This document shows positions 1-9,654 of a DNA stretch of 64,000 nt, in pieces (the first letter of the stretch is position 1; each line of letters begins with the position of its first letter). Position numbers and translations under genes: made by a program. The notes under the pieces were generated by a model. It was not told the DNA's origin, did no database searches, and saw nothing but the letters and a program-made list of their open reading frames with translations. Source of the DNA: Nonomuraea basaltis (GTDB taxonomy: Bacteria > Actinomycetota > Actinomycetes > Streptosporangiales > Streptosporangiaceae); contig NZ_VCJS01000029.1 of assembly GCF_005893125.1 (NCBI RefSeq), positions 26,250-90,249 of the forward strand, given 5' to 3'.

Positions 1-957
1 ATCGTGCTCGCGGCCGACCTCGGCGTGACGCACGCCCGGCTCGCCGTGACCGACCTCGCGACCATGGTGCTCGCCGAGCGGAGCGCCGAGCTGCCCATCG
101 ATCGCGGTCCGGTGCACGTGCTGACCTGGCTCGTCGGGACCTTCCACGAGCTGCTCGCCGAATGCGGCCGCGACGCCGGCGACGTGTGCGGCATCGGCGT
201 CGGCCTCCCCGGCCCGGTGGAACACGACACCGGCAAGCCGGTCAACCCGCCGATCATGCCCGGCTGGGACCGCTTCGCGGTGCCCGAGTGGCTCGGCGAA
301 CGGCTCGGCGCCCCGGTGCTGGTCGACAACGACGTGAACATCATGGCGCTCGGCGAGTACTGGGCGGTGAGATCGCAGGTCGAGCACATGATCTTCGTCA
401 AGATCGGCACCGGGGTCGGCTGCGGGATCATCAGCGAGGGCCGCCTGCATCGCGGCGCCCAAGGAGCGGCCGGCGACATCGGCCACATCCGGGTCCCGTC
501 CTTCGAGGACGTCACCTGCCGCTGCGGCAACACCGGGTGCCTGGAGGCCGTGGCAGGCGGCGGCGCGCTGGCCGCGCGCCTGCGCGCGGCGGGCGAGGAC
601 ACCTCCGTCAGCCGCGACGTCGTCCACCTGGTCCGCGCGGGCAACATCCGGGCGGTTCAGGCGGTCCGGCAGGCCGGCCGGGAGATCGGCACGGTCCTGG
701 CGTCCGTCGTCAACTTCTTCAACCCCTCGCTGATCGTCGTCGGCGGGGACCTCGCCGAGGCGGGCGAGCACCTGCTCGCGGGCATTCGCGAGGTGATCTA
801 CAGCAGGTCGCTGCCGCTGGCCACGCAGCACCTCGGCATCCTGGCGAGCGAGCTCGGCGACCGCGCCGGCGTGACCGGCGCGGCGGTGATGGTGATCGAG
901 CAGGTGCTGGCGCCCGAGGCGGTGGACCAGGCGGTGATGGCCCTGAGCGGTGGGTGA
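1..957 (+). CDS. ROK-family protein (regulator or sugar kinase), 5' end cut by window
   Basis: The frame is open from base 1, so the N-terminus, and any winged-helix DNA-binding domain, lies outside the window. The visible 318 residues are a complete ROK kinase-like domain: a DLGVT phosphate loop at the start, GLPGPV, VDNDVN with the probable catalytic Asp, KIGTGVGCGI, and the zinc/ROK signature GDIGHIRV followed by CRCGNTGCLE. ROK proteins are either sugar kinases or sugar-responsive repressors. A sensory repressor is favoured because the gene lies next to a metabolic operon with a 12-bp palindrome in its leader, but the missing N-terminus prevents a decision. Confidence 0.85.
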   Translation: MVLAADLGVTHARLAVTDLATMVLAERSAELPIDRGPVHVLTWLVGTFHELLAECGRDAGDVCGIGVGLPGPVEHDTGKPVNPPIMPGWDRFAVPEWLGERLGAPVLVDNDVNIMALGEYWAVRSQVEHMIFVKIGTGVGCGIISEGRLHRGAQGAAGDIGHIRVPSFEDVTCRCGNTGCLEAVAGGGALAARLRAAGEDTSVSRDVVHLVRAGNIRAVQAVRQAGREIGTVLASVVNFFNPSLIVVGGDLAEAGEHLLAGIREVIYSRSLPLATQHLGILASELGDRAGVTGAAVMVIEQVLAPEAVDQAVMALSGG

Positions 958-983
958 TAAGCCGGTTTCGGCTGAACTTCTGC

Positions 984-1013
984 TTGACCGTCGACAAAAG
1001 TAGCTCTTAACAT
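984..1013 (+). promoter_or_regulatory. Candidate promoter of the ebo-type operon
   Basis: TTGACC (984-989) and TAACAT (1008-1013) are separated by 18 bp, close to an actinobacterial housekeeping promoter. Predicted transcription would start near 1020, just ahead of the 1025-1036 palindrome. The assignment rests on sequence pattern only. Confidence 0.45.
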
Positions 1014-1024
1014 CGCGGTTACTT

Positions 1025-1036
1025 GCATCCGGATGC
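1025..1036. promoter_or_regulatory. 12-bp perfect palindrome, candidate operator
   Basis: GCATCCGGATGC is a perfect palindrome lying between the candidate -10 box and the start codon of the ebo-type operon. Its position around +5 to +17 would suit repression. The ROK-family protein immediately upstream is an obvious but unproven candidate to bind it. Confidence 0.4.
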
Positions 1037-1076
1037 TTACCGCATACCGGGGTAGGCCCGACAAGTTGGAGCTTGC

Positions 1077-2216
1077 ATGGACAAGGTCGGCGTGTGGCTC
1101 ATCGGGGCACGGGGATCCGTGGCGACCACTGCGACCGTCGGCGCCGCGGCCATCAGGTCTGGGGTGACGTCCCCGCAGGGATGCGTGACCGAGTCGCCAG
1201 ACTTTCCCGGGCACCTGGTCCCACTCGCCGACCTGGTCTTCGGCGGCCACGACGTCACCGAGATCTCTCTGCGCAAACGCGCCGAACAGCTGAGCAGGGC
1301 GGGGGTGATCCCGCCGGACCTGCCACGGTTGCTCGCTTCGGATCTGGACGCCGCCGACGCCGAGATCCGGCCGGGCCACGTCCCCGGCGACGGCGGGCAG
1401 GCCGCGGCCGCGGCCCGCCTGATCGGCGACATCGCCGGCTTTCGCGCCCGGCACCGGCTGGCCCGGGTGGTCGTCGTCAACGTGTCGTCGACCGAGCCGC
1501 CGGTCGGCCCGCGTCCGGAGTTCGAGAGGCTGGCCGACCTCGAGGAGCGGCTCGCGGCGGGGGACGACGTCCTGCCGCCGAGTTCCCTGTACGCCTATGC
1601 GGCCTTCCACGCCGGGTGCGGCTATGTGGAGTTCACACCCTCCACCGGGCCGACCCTGCCCGCGCTGGCGGAACTCGCGGCCTTACGGGACGTGCCGTAC
1701 GCGGGACGCGACGGGAAGACCGGCGAGACCTTGATCAAGAGCGCACTCGCGCCCATGTTCGCCGGCCGGGCGTTACGTGTCCGCTCCTGGTCCGGGCTCA
1801 ACCTGCTCGGCGGGGGCGACGGGGCGACGCTCGCCGACCCGGCCGCCAGGTCGAGCAAGCAGCTCTCGAAGGACCAGGTCGTCGCCAAGGTCATGGGAGA
1901 GCCCGTCGAGGGGCAGACGCACATCGACTATGTCCAGGACCTCGGAGAGTGGAAGACCGCCTGGGACCACGTGACCTTCGAGGGCTTTCTCGGCGTGCGG
2001 ATGGCGCTGCAGTTCACCTGGCAGGGCTGCGATTCGGCGCTGGCCGCTCCCCTCGTCCTGGACCTGGCCAGGCTGGTCGCCCGCGCGCACGAGAAAGGAC
2101 GGCGTGGTGTGCTTCCCGAGCTCGGCTACTTCTTCAAGAACCCGCTGGGGACGCACGAGCACGCCCTGGCCGGCCAGTACGCCCGGCTGCTCGCCTTCGC
2201 CGAGGAGCTGTCGTGA
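1077..2216 (+). CDS. Inositol-3-phosphate synthase-like enzyme of the ebo-type cluster
   Basis: The 379-residue protein belongs to the myo-inositol-1-phosphate synthase family, whose members use tightly bound NAD to cyclise glucose 6-phosphate. The N-terminal Rossmann segment LIGARGSVATT and later LIKSALAPMFAGR fit the family, and the length suits the short prokaryotic form. The start is ATG with GGAG five bases upstream. It opens a run of seven coupled genes. Many ebo clusters elsewhere carry a dehydroquinate-synthase-like EboD, which is absent here; this enzyme may fill the equivalent sugar-phosphate-modifying step, but its substrate cannot be read from the sequence. Confidence 0.85.
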   Translation: MDKVGVWLIGARGSVATTATVGAAAIRSGVTSPQGCVTESPDFPGHLVPLADLVFGGHDVTEISLRKRAEQLSRAGVIPPDLPRLLASDLDAADAEIRPGHVPGDGGQAAAAARLIGDIAGFRARHRLARVVVVNVSSTEPPVGPRPEFERLADLEERLAAGDDVLPPSSLYAYAAFHAGCGYVEFTPSTGPTLPALAELAALRDVPYAGRDGKTGETLIKSALAPMFAGRALRVRSWSGLNLLGGGDGATLADPAARSSKQLSKDQVVAKVMGEPVEGQTHIDYVQDLGEWKTAWDHVTFEGFLGVRMALQFTWQGCDSALAAPLVLDLARLVARAHEKGRRGVLPELGYFFKNPLGTHEHALAGQYARLLAFAEELS

Positions 2217-3058
2217 GGGCGGTGCTGGAGCTGGTGCGCGCGCCGGCCGCGCTGTCGGTTCCCGGCGACACCATGGCGGGGGCCGCCGCCGCGGGGCGGC
2301 GTCCGGCGCCCGGCCTGGCCCTGGCATCGGTGCTCATCTACTGGTCGGGCATGGCGCTCAACGACTGGGCCGACCGTGAGGCCGACGCAATCGAGCGACC
2401 GGAACGCCCGATCCCGTCCGGCAGGGTCCGCCCGGGCGCCGCACTCGGGCTCGCGGCCGCCCTGACCGGCGCCGGCCTGGTCACCGCCGCCCTCACCGGC
2501 GGCCGCCGTGGCCTCACCGTCGCCGGCCTGCTGGCCGGGGCGGTGTGGGCCTATGACCTGGGCCTCAAGCGGACGCCGGCGGGACCGGCCTCGATGGCGA
2601 CCTGCCGCGTGCTGGACGTGCTGCTGGGCGCCGGTGCGGAGGGAAGAGCCGCCGTGCCGATGGCGCTGGCGGTCGGCGCGCACACCTACGGGATCAGCAT
2701 CCTGGGCCGAGCCGAGGTGGCGGGAGCGACGCCAGAGACCGTTCGGCGTGCGCTCGCCGCCAGCACCGCGGCGGCCGGTCTGGCGGTCGCCTCCAGCCTG
2801 CGCAGCGGAGCCGCCGCCCGGGTGAGCGCCGGTGTCCTCATCGCCGGCTATCTCGCCTCGACCCTGCCGGTCCAGGCCGGGTTACGGGCCCACCCCGACC
2901 CCGAGAACGTGCGGCAAGCCGTCCGGCTGAGCATCCTCGGCCTGATCCCGCTCCAGGCGGCGGCGGTCGCGGGCAGCGGGCGGTTCGCGACAGCGGGCGC
3001 GCTGCTGTGTTCGCTGCCCATCGGGAAGTGGCTCTCGTCCCGGATGGCGACATCGTGA
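2213..3058 (+). CDS. UbiA-family prenyltransferase, EboC-like
   Basis: This is a 281-residue integral membrane protein of the UbiA superfamily. The first Asp-rich motif is visible as NDWADREAD and the second region as YDLGLKRTP; these normally coordinate Mg-prenyl-diphosphate. About eight hydrophobic helices follow. The GTG start overlaps the previous stop as GTGA, which decides the start and indicates translational coupling. It resembles the actinobacterial SCO3242-type prenyltransferases and the EboC component of ebo clusters. It probably attaches a prenyl group to a polar product of the neighbouring enzymes; both donor and acceptor are unknown. Confidence 0.85.
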   Translation: MRAVLELVRAPAALSVPGDTMAGAAAAGRRPAPGLALASVLIYWSGMALNDWADREADAIERPERPIPSGRVRPGAALGLAAALTGAGLVTAALTGGRRGLTVAGLLAGAVWAYDLGLKRTPAGPASMATCRVLDVLLGAGAEGRAAVPMALAVGAHTYGISILGRAEVAGATPETVRRALAASTAAAGLAVASSLRSGAAARVSAGVLIAGYLASTLPVQAGLRAHPDPENVRQAVRLSILGLIPLQAAAVAGSGRFATAGALLCSLPIGKWLSSRMATS

Positions 3059-3933
3059 CCGGCACCATGAACTGGGCCTACTGCACCAACGGTTTCGCCG
3101 ACCACCGGCTCGCCGAGGCGCTCGCGGTCCTGTGCGACCTGGGGTACGCCGGTGCGGCGATCACGCTCGACCGGGGCCATCTGGACCCCCACTCCCCTGG
3201 TCTGGCCGCGGAGGTGTCCCGGGTCGCGGGGCTCCTCGGACGTCTCGGCCTCCAGGCCGTCGTCGAGACGGGCGGGCGGTACACCCTGGATCCCTGGCGC
3301 AAGCACCATCCGACCCTCATCAGCGACGGCGCCGAGCGCAGGGCGGAGTTCCTGACCACGGCGATGCGGGTCGCCGCCGATCTGGGCGCTCCCGTGGTGC
3401 ATCTGTGGAGCGGGGTCCGGCCTGACGGCATGGCGGAGGCAGAGGCGTTCACGCGACTGGCCGGACAGTGCGAGCGGCTCCTCGACGAGGCGGACCGGAT
3501 CGGCGTCACCCTGGGGTTCGAACCCGAACCCGGCATGCTCGTCGCCGATCTGGACGGTTTCGAGCGGCTGCACGGGATGCTCGGCGCCCACCCCAGGTTC
3601 GGCCTCACCCTCGACATCGGGCACTGCCACTGCGTGGAGCTCGAGGACCTGCCCGCGTGCGTCCGGCGGGCGCTGCCGTACACCGTGCACGTGCAGATCG
3701 AGGACATGCGCCGGGGAGTCCACGAGCACCTGGAGTTCGGCGAGGGTGAGATCGACTTCGTGCCGGTGCTCGCCGCGCTGCACGGCTACTCCGGTCTGGT
3801 GGCCGTGGAGCTGGCCCGGCACAGCCATGCGGCCCCGCAGGTCGCCCGCCGATCGATCGATTTCTTGAGGAGGGCACATGAGGGAGTCGGCCCAGGAGTG
3901 GCTGGCACAGGCCGTACTGCGGGTCGAGACTGA
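3055..3933 (+). CDS. Sugar phosphate isomerase/epimerase-like TIM-barrel protein
   Basis: The 292-residue protein has the xylose-isomerase-like/AP-endonuclease-2 TIM barrel fold. Metal-ligand candidates are Glu in LGFEPEPGM, Asp and His in TLDIGHCHC, His in VHVQIEDM, and Glu in GEGEIDF. The GTG start at 3055 forms a GTGA overlap with the prenyltransferase stop; an ATG at 3067 is an alternative. It opens with a CTNGFADH segment resembling the LSYCTNVHP opening of the EboE protein downstream, so the two may be paralogues within one operon. The likely role is isomerisation or lyase chemistry on a sugar or cyclitol intermediate. Confidence 0.8.
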   Translation: MTGTMNWAYCTNGFADHRLAEALAVLCDLGYAGAAITLDRGHLDPHSPGLAAEVSRVAGLLGRLGLQAVVETGGRYTLDPWRKHHPTLISDGAERRAEFLTTAMRVAADLGAPVVHLWSGVRPDGMAEAEAFTRLAGQCERLLDEADRIGVTLGFEPEPGMLVADLDGFERLHGMLGAHPRFGLTLDIGHCHCVELEDLPACVRRALPYTVHVQIEDMRRGVHEHLEFGEGEIDFVPVLAALHGYSGLVAVELARHSHAAPQVARRSIDFLRRAHEGVGPGVAGTGRTAGRD

Positions 3934-4384
3934 CCCGCTCGCCATCCACCGGCTCTTCCCGCAGGCCGAACGGCTGGGCGGCCCTGCCGCCCGGCGAGCT
4001 CTGCTCGGCGCGCTGCGCGGCGACCACGCGGTGATCCGCCGTCTGTACGAGACCGGCGACACCGGCGAGCGACTGGCGATCCTGACCGCCCTGCCCGAGC
4101 TCGATCTGGGCGCGGCGGCGGTCGGGCTGGTGGAGGACGCGCTGCGCGCCAATGACGCCCGGCTGGTCGCCGCGGCCCTCGGCCCGTACGGCTCGGAGTG
4201 GCTGGACGACCATTCGTTCCGCCAGGGAGTGCTCAAGTGCGTCTTCATGTCGATCCCGCTGGCCTCCGTGGCCGGCCTGGAGCGCCGGTTCGACGCCGAG
4301 CTCGCCCGGATGCTGTCGGACTACGCGGCGGAGCTGCGGGCGGCCGGCCGGCCCGTCCCCAGCGACGTCATGGAGAGGATCTGA
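3878..4384 (+). CDS. eboA: EboA-domain protein
   Basis: This 168-residue, Ala/Leu-rich, all-helical soluble protein matches the EboA domain pattern, including the segment SEWLDDHSFRQGVLKCVFM and a tail with RRFDAELARM. It has no catalytic motif. The start is supported by a strong GAGGAGGG ribosome site (3867-3874) and lies 56 bases inside the 3' end of the upstream gene, an unusually long overlap. EboA is the marker gene of ebo clusters, where it is thought to act in processing or trafficking of a small molecule; its biochemical function is not established. Confidence 0.8.
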   Translation: MRESAQEWLAQAVLRVETDPLAIHRLFPQAERLGGPAARRALLGALRGDHAVIRRLYETGDTGERLAILTALPELDLGAAAVGLVEDALRANDARLVAAALGPYGSEWLDDHSFRQGVLKCVFMSIPLASVAGLERRFDAELARMLSDYAAELRAAGRPVPSDVMERI

Positions 4385-5227
4385 ATGCGCATCTTCGACC
4401 CCCACATCCACATGACCTCCCGGACCACCGACGACTACCAGCGCATGCACGCCGCAGGCGTCCGGGCCGTGGTCGAACCCGCCTTCTGGCTGGGCCAGCC
4501 CCGCACCAACGTGGGCAGCTTCCTCGACTACTTCGACGCACTGCTCGGCTGGGAGCCGTACCGTGCCGCGCAGTACGGCATCCGCCACCACTGCGCGCTC
4601 GCGCTCAACCCGAAGGAGGCGAACGACCCGCGTTGCGCGGGGGTGCTGGCCGAGTTGCCGCGGTACCTGCTGAAGGACTCCGTCGTCGCGGTCGGTGAGG
4701 TCGGCTACGACTCGATGACGGCCGAGGAGGAACGGGCCTTCGAGGCCCAGCTCGCCATGGCGCAGGAGAACGATCTCCCCGTGCTGGTGCACACGCCGCA
4801 CCGGGACAAGGTCACCGGCACCCGCCGGACGCTCGACGTGGTCAGGGCCGCGGGGACGGCCCCCGAGCGGGTGCTCGTCGACCACCTCAACGAGCTGACC
4901 GTCGGCATGGTCGCGGACTCGGGCTGCTGGATGGGATTCTCGATCTACCCCGACACCAAGATGGACCCGGACCGGATGGTGGCCGTACTCAAGGAGCACG
5001 GCACGGCCAGGATGCTGGTGAACTCGGCCGCCGACTGGGGCCGCAGCGATCCGCTGAAGACGCGCGAGGTCGCCGACGTCATGCTCGCGGCCGGCTTCGG
5101 CGAGGACGACGTGGAGCAGGTGCTCTGGCGCAATCCCGTCGCCTTCTACGGGCAGAGCGGCCGGCTGGACCTGGAGGCCGTCCCCGCCGACCCCGACTAC
5201 GCCGGCAACACGATCAAGCGGGGCTGA
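4385..5227 (+). CDS. eboB: TatD-like metal-dependent hydrolase, EboB-like
   Basis: The 280-residue amidohydrolase-fold protein has metal ligands in DPHIHM (His7, His9), GEVGYD (Glu), VHTPH and VDHLNE, and a late NSAADWG in the position of the last Asp ligand. It starts immediately after the eboA stop, and eboE follows two bases after its own stop, so it is cotranscribed. In ebo clusters EboB is a TatD-family hydrolase. DNase activity typical of TatD is not implied; hydrolysis of a pathway intermediate is more likely. Confidence 0.85.
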   Translation: MRIFDPHIHMTSRTTDDYQRMHAAGVRAVVEPAFWLGQPRTNVGSFLDYFDALLGWEPYRAAQYGIRHHCALALNPKEANDPRCAGVLAELPRYLLKDSVVAVGEVGYDSMTAEEERAFEAQLAMAQENDLPVLVHTPHRDKVTGTRRTLDVVRAAGTAPERVLVDHLNELTVGMVADSGCWMGFSIYPDTKMDPDRMVAVLKEHGTARMLVNSAADWGRSDPLKTREVADVMLAAGFGEDDVEQVLWRNPVAFYGQSGRLDLEAVPADPDYAGNTIKRG

Positions 5228-5229
5228 CC

Positions 5230-6342
5230 ATGCGGCTGCGGCATCCGGACGGGTCGACGGTGCACCTGTCCTACTGCACCAACGTGCACCCCGCCGAGGA
5301 TCTCCCCGGCATCCACGGTCAGCTCTCCGGCGTCGCCGCGCAGGTCAGGCAACTGCTCGGCACCGAACGGCTCGGTCTCGGCCTGTGGCTGTCCCAGCAC
5401 GCCGCCGCGGACCTGCTCGCCCGGCCCGGCGAGCTGGTCAGGCTGCGCGAGCGGCTGACCGCGCTCGGGCTGGAGGTCGTCACCCTCAACGGGTTCCCCT
5501 ACCGCGGTTTCCACGACGAGATCGTGAAGTACCGCGTGTACACCCCTGACTGGGCCGACGCGGAACGGCTGCGCTACACGCTCGGGCTCGCCGAGATCCT
5601 CGCCGCGCTGCTGCCGGACGACGTCGCAGAGGGAACGATCTCGACGCTCCCCCTCGCCTGGCGGACCGGGTGGACCAGGGAGAAGGCGACGGCGGTCATG
5701 GCCAATCTCGAGGCGGTCGCCCAGGGTCTGCGCGCGCTGGCCCTGCGGACCGGCAAGGTGATCCGGCTGGGCTTCGAGCCGGAGCCCGGCTGCATCATCG
5801 AGACGACACCCCAGGCGGCCGGCCTGCTGAGCGACGTGGATCACGACTACCTCGGCCTCTGCCTGGACGCCTGCCATATGGCCGTGGGCTTCGAGGAACC
5901 CGGCGCGGGCGCAGGCTCAGGGCTCCCGATCGTGAAGCTCCAGGCATCGTGCGCCCTGGAGGCCCCGCCGGGAACGCAACGGGCGCTCGCGGCGTTCGAC
6001 GAGGCCAGATTCCTCCACCAGACGCGCTCAGCCAGCGGCTTCGCCGACGACCTGGGAGAGGCCCTGGCCGGCGGCCTGCCCACGGAAGAGAGCTGGCGGG
6101 TGCACTTCCACGTCCCGCTGCATGCCGCCCCGCCGCCGCCACTCACCTCCAGCGCACCCTATCTGCGTGGCCTGCTGCACGAGCTCCTCGGCGGCGTCGC
6201 CCCGCTGACCAGGCACGTCGAGGTGGAGACCTACACCTGGAACGTGCTCCCCGGCGCGCCGCCGGACATCGCCGCCGGCATCGCCGCCGAGCTCGACTGG
6301 ATGCGGGGGCAGTTGGCCTCGCTGGGACTGAAGGAGCTGTGA
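5230..6342 (+). CDS. eboE: Metabolite-traffic protein EboE
   Basis: This 370-residue protein is a TIM-barrel member of the xylose-isomerase-like family and matches EboE: LSYCTNVHPAEDL near the N-terminus, TLNGFPYRGFHDE, RLGFEPEPGC with a candidate metal Glu, LCLDACHMAV with Asp/His, and HFHVPLH. It sits in the conserved ebo order after EboB and before EboF. The stop TGA shares one base with the ATG of the next gene. A sugar- or cyclitol-type substrate is likely from the fold; the true reaction is unknown. Confidence 0.85.
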   Translation: MRLRHPDGSTVHLSYCTNVHPAEDLPGIHGQLSGVAAQVRQLLGTERLGLGLWLSQHAAADLLARPGELVRLRERLTALGLEVVTLNGFPYRGFHDEIVKYRVYTPDWADAERLRYTLGLAEILAALLPDDVAEGTISTLPLAWRTGWTREKATAVMANLEAVAQGLRALALRTGKVIRLGFEPEPGCIIETTPQAAGLLSDVDHDYLGLCLDACHMAVGFEEPGAGAGSGLPIVKLQASCALEAPPGTQRALAAFDEARFLHQTRSASGFADDLGEALAGGLPTEESWRVHFHVPLHAAPPPPLTSSAPYLRGLLHELLGGVAPLTRHVEVETYTWNVLPGAPPDIAAGIAAELDWMRGQLASLGLKEL

Positions 6343-7714
6343 TGGCACCGCTGGTCGTGATCAACGTGGTGGGGCTTACTCCCCGCCTGCTGGCGCACAT
6401 GCCGAACGTGGCGAAGGTGGGGGCGGCGGCCGCGCTCCGGCCCGTGCTCCCGGCCGTCACCTGCTCGATGCAGGCCACCCTGCTCACCGGTTCGATGCCC
6501 CGCGACCACGGCATCGTCGGCAACGGGTGGTACTTCCGGGACCTCGGCGAAGTGCTGCTGTGGCGCCAGCACAACGCGCTCATCCAGGGCGACCAGCTGT
6601 GGACCGCCGCACCGGGCCTGCGCACCGCCAACGTCTGCTGGTGGTACGCGATGGGCGCGCCGACCGACCTGCTCGTCACCCCGCGCCCCATCTACCACGC
6701 CGACGGCCGCAAGTCGCCCGACTGCTACACCCGCCCGCCCTCACTCCACGACGATCTCGAGGCCGCGCTGGGGCCGTTCCCGCTCTTCAGCTACTGGGGC
6801 CCGACCGCGGGGATCGCCTCCTCCGAATGGATCATCGCCGCCGCCCGCCGCATCCTGGCACGCGAACGGCCGGACCTGCTCCTGGTCTACGTACCGCACC
6901 TCGACTACGACCTGCAGCGGTACGGCCCCGCCGGCCCCGAGGCGAGCGCCGCGGCACGCGCCGTCGACGCCGCGCTGGCTCCGCTCCTCACCGAGGACGC
7001 CGAGGTGGTCGTACTCTCGGAATACGGCATCACCCCGGCGTCCCGCCCGGTGGACATCAACCGGGCGCTGCGCACCGCGGGCCTCCTGGAGGTCTACACC
7101 CAGGCCGGGATGGAGTACCTCGACCCGTGGACGTCCCGGGCCTTCGCCGTCGCCGACCACCAGGTGGCCCACGTGTACGTGCGCGACCCCGCCGACCTCG
7201 GCCGCGCCCGCGAGGTCGTCGCCGACCTGGCCGGCGTGGACGAGGTGCTCGACCATGCGGGCAAGGCGAAATACGGGCTCGACCACGAACGCGCCGGTGA
7301 GCTCGTCGCGGTGGCGGAGCCCGACGCCTGGTTCACCTACTACTACTGGCTCGACGACGACCGGGCTCCGGATTTCGCCAGGCTCGTGGACATCCACCGC
7401 AAGCCAGGCTACGACCCCGCCGAGCTCTTCATGAACCCGAGCGATCCGTTCGTCAAACTCCGTGCCGCGGCGGCGCTGGCCAAGAAGAAACTGGGCTTCC
7501 GCTACACGATGCCGGTGGTGCCGCTCGACCCGGCACCGGTGCGGGGCAGTCACGGCCGGCTGCCCGACCTCCTCGACGACGGCCCGTTGATCATCGGCCC
7601 CTTCGACCGTGACGCCTACGAGGCGACCGAAATCAAGGAACTACTGGCCGGCCTGGCACGGGATCGCCTCAGGACCACCAGGACGAACAGCAAGGAGACG
7701 GACATCGGCGGGGC

Positions 7715-7718
<4 letters not shown>
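6342..7718 (+). CDS. eboF: Alkaline-phosphatase-superfamily phosphodiesterase, EboF-like
   Basis: The 458-residue protein belongs to the nucleotide pyrophosphatase/phosphodiesterase branch. Candidate catalytic Thr is in [14 protein letters not shown], with later metal ligands in [18 protein letters not shown] and ADHQVAHVY. The ATG shares its A with the stop of eboE (TGATG), which fixes the start. It is the last gene of the ebo-type operon and would hydrolyse a phosphodiester or phosphonate-type intermediate. Its stop overlaps by 4 bp the stop of the convergent sdaA gene, so there is no room for a separate terminator. Confidence 0.85.
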
Positions 7719-9087
<1,369 letters not shown>

Positions 9088-9091
<4 letters not shown>

Positions 9092-9654
9092 GTCACGTGT
9101 TCCGTGGCCGCGTCGAGGAGCCACTCCGACAGGTAGGCCGCGAAGGACGAGCGGACCAGCACGAGAAACCCGTCCTGCCGGGGAAGCAGCACGACCTGGG
9201 CCCGCGCCAGCACGGTCTGCGCGCACCTGCCCGGGCCGAACACGCTCGGGTGCAGGTCGAGGGCGCACCCGTGGGCCAGCAGGTCACGCGCGCGCGGGCC
9301 CGCCACGAGCAGGGTGGTGCGCTGGGCCGACACGTCCACGATGGACCCGTGCCGCTCGCCGAGCGCCTTGCGCAGCAGTTCGGGCTGGTAGCCCTCGGGT
9401 GCGATCACCAGCCACTCGTCCGGGCCGAGCCAGGCCACGGTGACGCCGGAGCCGGCGGGGACGGCGGTGCAGGGCTCGGCGGGGAGCGGCACTCCCAGCA
9501 CATCCGCGATGTCCCCGGCCGCCGGGCTCGCCGGGTCGACCCGCACGTTGACGTGGGTGAGGAAGGGCAGCTCCGCCAGCCGCAGCCCCTCTCCCCGCGA
9601 CGCGGCCTCGAACCGGCCGGTGTAGGCCGCGGCCGGGCTCCTGCGCTCAGCCAT
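9088..9654 (-). CDS. soxG: Sarcosine oxidase gamma subunit
   Basis: This 188-residue protein shows SoxG-type features: [12 protein letters not shown] near the N-terminus, [24 protein letters not shown] and [17 protein letters not shown] at the C-terminus. SoxG is the structural gamma subunit of heterotetrameric sarcosine oxidase. The ATG at 9654 is chosen; a GTG one codon upstream is possible. It overlaps soxA by 8 bp and sdaA by 4 bp, keeping the B-D-A-G subunit order usual for these operons. Confidence 0.92.

Noticed and set aside
2848..4248. Long minus-strand open frame opposite the TIM-barrel and eboA genes
   Set aside because: Composition is Arg/Ser/Pro-rich with no family motif and no ribosome site; it mirrors GC bias of the true plus-strand genes.
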